A stretch of 40,748 nt of DNA from Abditibacteriota bacterium (GTDB taxonomy: Bacteria > Armatimonadota > UBA5829): NCBI GenBank assembly GCA_017552965.1, contig JAFZNQ010000045.1:1-40748 (forward strand). The letters run 5' to 3'. The translations under genes were made by a program, and so were the position numbers. Below are positions 38,084 through 40,748 of this stretch, in pieces; positions within the stretch are counted from its first letter, which is position 1; each line of letters starts with the position of its first letter. Below the pieces are notes generated by a model. It had not been told where the DNA came from and searched no databases. It worked only from the letters and a program-made list of their open reading frames with translations.

Positions 38084-40396
38084 ATGAGACTGTTGCTCTT
38101 CTGTATCATTCTGGCTTTCTGCTCGGCGGGGGCCTTTGCCTGCGTCCTGGTGAAGGGCGGCCGGCCGGCTGCGGCCATAGTTCTCGGCAGCGATGCCACG
38201 GAGCCGGAGAAAAACGCGGCTCTGGAGCTGCAGTCCTACATAGAACAGATATCCGGCGCCCGGCTGGAGATAGTGGCTGAGCCCTCGGAGGCTCTGGCCA
38301 ACATCTACGTGGGGCAGACGGAATGGACCAAAAAACAGGTCCCCGGCTTTGACTGGGACTCCCTGAAGCGGGACGGCATCCTCACGAGGAGCGGCAAAAA
38401 GACTCTGATCCTGGCCGGCGACCGGCCGGCGGGGACCCTCTACGCCGTGTATGACTTTCTGGAAAAGGAGCTGGGGGTCCGCTTCTGGGCCCCGGGAGAA
38501 GAATACGTGCCCTCGAAGAAGGATATCACAGCGTCGGCCGACAGGGTGTACGTTCCTCCCTTTTATCTGAGAGAGGATTTCTTCAAGCTGTATATGCACG
38601 ACGAGCAGTTCAAGGCCAAGCGCAAGCTCAACGGCCGCACCAATCTGGCCACCACCCCTATCAGCCCCGAATGGGGCGGCTGCTACGACCTCATAGGGGG
38701 CGGCCATACCTTCTGGCTGTTCATGAACCCCGACGAGTATTTCGCCGACCATCCGGAATGGTATCCCCTGATCAACGGCAAGCGGTTTTCCGGCTACGGA
38801 CAGCTGTGCCTCAGCAACGACGAGTGCGTGGAGATGCTGACTCAAAAGGTGCTGGCCGAATTGCGCAAGTATCCCGAGCCCCGCATGATCAGCGTGACCC
38901 AGAACGACAACCAAAACTACTGCCGGTGTGAAAAGTGCTCCGCCCTGGCGGAAAAATACGGCGCCCAGTCGGGAGTCATACTCCAGGCGGTGAACCGTGT
39001 GGCCCGGGCCGTGGCAAAAGAATTCCCGGACGTGCAGGTGGAGACCTTTGCCTATCAGTATTCCGTGGACGCCCCCCGGGGGATAAAGCCGGAGCCCAAC
39101 GTCCTTATACGGCTGTGCAACATAGACGACGATTTCGGCACTCCCCTTGCGGACTGTCCCTCGAGCCCCCGGCCCGACCGGGTCAAAAACAATCTGAACT
39201 ACCTGAAGGCCATCGGGGACTGGCACAGTCTGACGGACAACCTGTTCGTGTGGAATTATACGGTGAATTTCAGCGCCTCCTACCTGATGCACCCCAATTT
39301 CTTCTGCCTGAAGCCGGACCTTCAGACCTTTCGGGACAAGGGGGCAAAGGCTGTGTTTGAGCAGGGGGACGCCTACAACTCGGACTGCGCCTTTACCCTG
39401 CTGAAGGCCTACATGGCGGCCCGGCTCATGTGGGACCCCGAGGAGGACGACGACGCCCTCATGAAGGAGTTTCTCGACGGCTATTACGGCGAGGAAGCCG
39501 GGCCTCTGCTGTATGAGATAATACGCAAAAACGAAGAGTGGCAAAGCCTGGAAGACAAGCCTCTGCGCTGCTTCGGCCGTTCCTGCTTCTGGCTCACCCG
39601 GGAACGCTATGACGAGTGTCTGAAGCTTTTTGCCGAGGCCCTGAGCTTCGTCGGCGGGGATGCGGTAAAGCGGGAAAGGGTGCTTGAGCAGCTGCTGTGC
39701 TTTGAATATGCCGCGGTCAGGCTGGACGAGACGGAGCAGCAGGAATGGCTTGCCTGCGACCACTCGCCCTACAAGGACGTGTCCCGGTTCGAAAAGTTTC
39801 TGCTGGCGTTCCAGACCGGGACCGGCAACGGCTGTTCCCGGGAGGGGGCGGCCTACACCGGCAGCGATGCTGTCCTGGAAGGGGAGCACCTGCAGCCGTC
39901 GGTCCTGCCGGAGGCGCTGAAGGACATGGATCCCGGGGAGTATTTCTGTATGCCCGGAGCCGACTTTACCCTGTATTTGGACGGAGTCGCCTGCGCAATG
40001 GCGGAGGACCCCCTTTCCGTGGAGGGCAAGGCGGGCGTGCAATACACCGATACCTCCGAATGGGGCCTGCAGCGGAAGGTGAGCCGGGTGATCAGAGGGG
40101 CGTATAAGGCCGGCTACAAAAAGGCCCATATGTTCGTTTCCGCCCGGGCCGGGGGAGAAAAGAAGCCCGGCGCCGACGCCTTTCAGCTGTATTTCTGGGA
40201 CTTCAATCTGGGAGCCAAATACATACGCGCCGTTTCCGCGGACCTGCTTTCGGGGGACAAATACACCGACGTGGACTGCGGCTATATGGACCTGTGGGAC
40301 GCCCGGGACGTGAACCTGTGCATCGTGCCTCTGGAAAACAAGGCCGTGGAAGGGGGCGTCTGGGTGGACAAGGTGTATATGATATTCGAGAAGTGA
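38084..40396 (+). CDS. Secreted DUF4838 protein with alpha-glucuronidase-like N-terminal domain
   Basis: A 770-residue protein starting directly after the previous stop. Signal peptide about residues 1-19 (LLLFCIILAFCSAGAFA). Residues about 20-150 resemble the GH67/GH20 N-terminal beta-alpha domain (AAIVLGSDATEPEKNAALEL, GTLYAVYDFLEKELGVRFWAPGEEYVP). DUF4838 follows, with ISVTQNDNQNYCRCEKCSAL near 265-285 as its hallmark, and FVWNYTVNFSASYLMHPN near 385. DUF4838 is typically a TIM-barrel, glycosidase-like domain in polysaccharide-degradation loci; its reaction is not established. A near-identical N terminus begins again at 40404. Confidence 0.82.
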   Translation: MRLLLFCIILAFCSAGAFACVLVKGGRPAAAIVLGSDATEPEKNAALELQSYIEQISGARLEIVAEPSEALANIYVGQTEWTKKQVPGFDWDSLKRDGILTRSGKKTLILAGDRPAGTLYAVYDFLEKELGVRFWAPGEEYVPSKKDITASADRVYVPPFYLREDFFKLYMHDEQFKAKRKLNGRTNLATTPISPEWGGCYDLIGGGHTFWLFMNPDEYFADHPEWYPLINGKRFSGYGQLCLSNDECVEMLTQKVLAELRKYPEPRMISVTQNDNQNYCRCEKCSALAEKYGAQSGVILQAVNRVARAVAKEFPDVQVETFAYQYSVDAPRGIKPEPNVLIRLCNIDDDFGTPLADCPSSPRPDRVKNNLNYLKAIGDWHSLTDNLFVWNYTVNFSASYLMHPNFFCLKPDLQTFRDKGAKAVFEQGDAYNSDCAFTLLKAYMAARLMWDPEEDDDALMKEFLDGYYGEEAGPLLYEIIRKNEEWQSLEDKPLRCFGRSCFWLTRERYDECLKLFAEALSFVGGDAVKRERVLEQLLCFEYAAVRLDETEQQEWLACDHSPYKDVSRFEKFLLAFQTGTGNGCSREGAAYTGSDAVLEGEHLQPSVLPEALKDMDPGEYFCMPGADFTLYLDGVACAMAEDPLSVEGKAGVQYTDTSEWGLQRKVSRVIRGAYKAGYKKAHMFVSARAGGEKKPGADAFQLYFWDFNLGAKYIRAVSADLLSGDKYTDVDCGYMDLWDARDVNLCIVPLENKAVEGGVWVDKVYMIFEK

Positions 40397-40403
40397 GAAG
40401 ATC

Positions 40404-40748
40404 ATGAGAAAGACTCTGCTGTTTGTCCTGCTTGCGGCGTTCGCCCTGTTTGCCCTGCCCTGCGGGGCCTGCGTGCTGGTGAAAGACGGCCGGCCCGCCG
40501 CCGTTATAGTTCTGGGCGCCGACGCCGCCGAGCCGGAGAAAAACGCGGCTCTGGAGCTGCAGTCCTACATAGAGCAGATATCCGGCGCCCGGCTGGAGAT
40601 AGTGGGGGAGCCCTCGGAGGCTCTGGCCAACATCTACGTGGGGCAGACGGAATGGACCAAAAAACAGGTCCCGGATTTTGACTGGGACTCCCTGAAGCGG
40701 GACGGCATCCTGATAAAGAGCGGCCCGGACAGCCTGGTGCTGGCCGGG
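40404..40748 (+). CDS. Second DUF4838-type protein, N-terminal fragment cut by window end
   Basis: Starts at ATG 40404, eight bases after the previous stop. Signal peptide about residues 1-22 (LLFVLLAAFALFALPCGA). The following 90 residues are almost the same as in the preceding gene (EPEKNAALELQSYIEQISGA, LANIYVGQTEWTKKQVP), with long identical DNA runs. It is a tandem duplicate; the rest lies outside the window. Confidence 0.85.
   Translation, partial: MRKTLLFVLLAAFALFALPCGACVLVKDGRPAAVIVLGADAAEPEKNAALELQSYIEQISGARLEIVGEPSEALANIYVGQTEWTKKQVPDFDWDSLKRDGILIKSGPDSLVLAG

Noticed and set aside
36407-40405. A 1332-codon open frame on the minus strand
   Set aside because: It is antisense to well-supported secreted proteins with signal peptides and domain motifs; GC-rich codon bias keeps the opposite strand open. 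No domain is recognisable in it.

Overview
The window looks like a GC-rich chromosome segment of an uncultured, strictly anaerobic bacterium. Signs of anaerobiosis are a four-subunit ferredoxin-dependent 2-oxoacid oxidoreductase and a 2-hydroxyacyl-CoA dehydratase/activase pair. Secreted glycan-degrading proteins (pectate-lyase-like, clan-A glycosidase, GH43, DUF4838), URO-D-family proteins and long Ig-repeat surface proteins suggest a gut or rumen polysaccharide degrader, perhaps in a lineage such as Abditibacteriota, Armatimonadota or Lentisphaerota. That placement is inference from gene content only.

Layout. 1-9767: five consecutive secreted proteins (the first cut by the window edge) carrying about 21 bacterial Ig-like (Big_2) domains; three of them have a beta-rich N-terminal half. 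10057-14046: a pectate-lyase-like beta-helix protein and a clan-A glycoside hydrolase. 14527-15633 (minus): a URO-D-family protein. 15789-21999: a probable operon of a GerMN protein, glutamate racemase, a two-helix membrane protein, an HgdB-like dehydratase protein and a large HgdC-like activase. 22600-23930: a visibly AT-richer patch with a frameshifted EVE-like gene and a zinc-ribbon/LRR/TM2 membrane protein. 24326-25237: an HTH-Fic protein with a repeat-rich promoter. 25899-28451: korDABC-type operon. 28958-31658 (minus): RNase E/G followed by a metallophosphatase. 32075-end: a tightly packed operon of a GlcNAc-kinase-like protein, apt, glutamate formiminotransferase, a URO-D protein, GH43, a predicted (alpha/alpha)-barrel secreted protein and two tandem DUF4838 proteins.

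The most unusual part is non-coding. The gaps at 14047-14526, 22000-22740, 23926-24325, 25238-25898, 28452-28957 and 31659-32074 are not filler. They are mosaics of a recurring set of short modules: long perfect palindromes whose sequence changes from copy to copy while pairing is kept, next to a constant anchor (GTCATCTCGGCG or its complement), a bipartite motif (GTCCCGTTC-N7-CGTCAT), and two cloverleaf-like designs with an outer stem around a 5'-proximal hairpin. The copies show paired (compensatory) substitutions and occur in both orientations. Two 93-bp copies, nearly identical and in direct orientation, bracket the AT-rich EVE/TM2 patch.

How the genes may work together: the Ig/beta-helix proteins and secreted enzymes would bind and cut plant or host glycans; the sugar kinase and the last operon would process released sugars; the ferredoxin-linked oxidoreductase and dehydratase system fit amino-acid or keto-acid fermentation. 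All functions are read from sequence motifs and need database confirmation.
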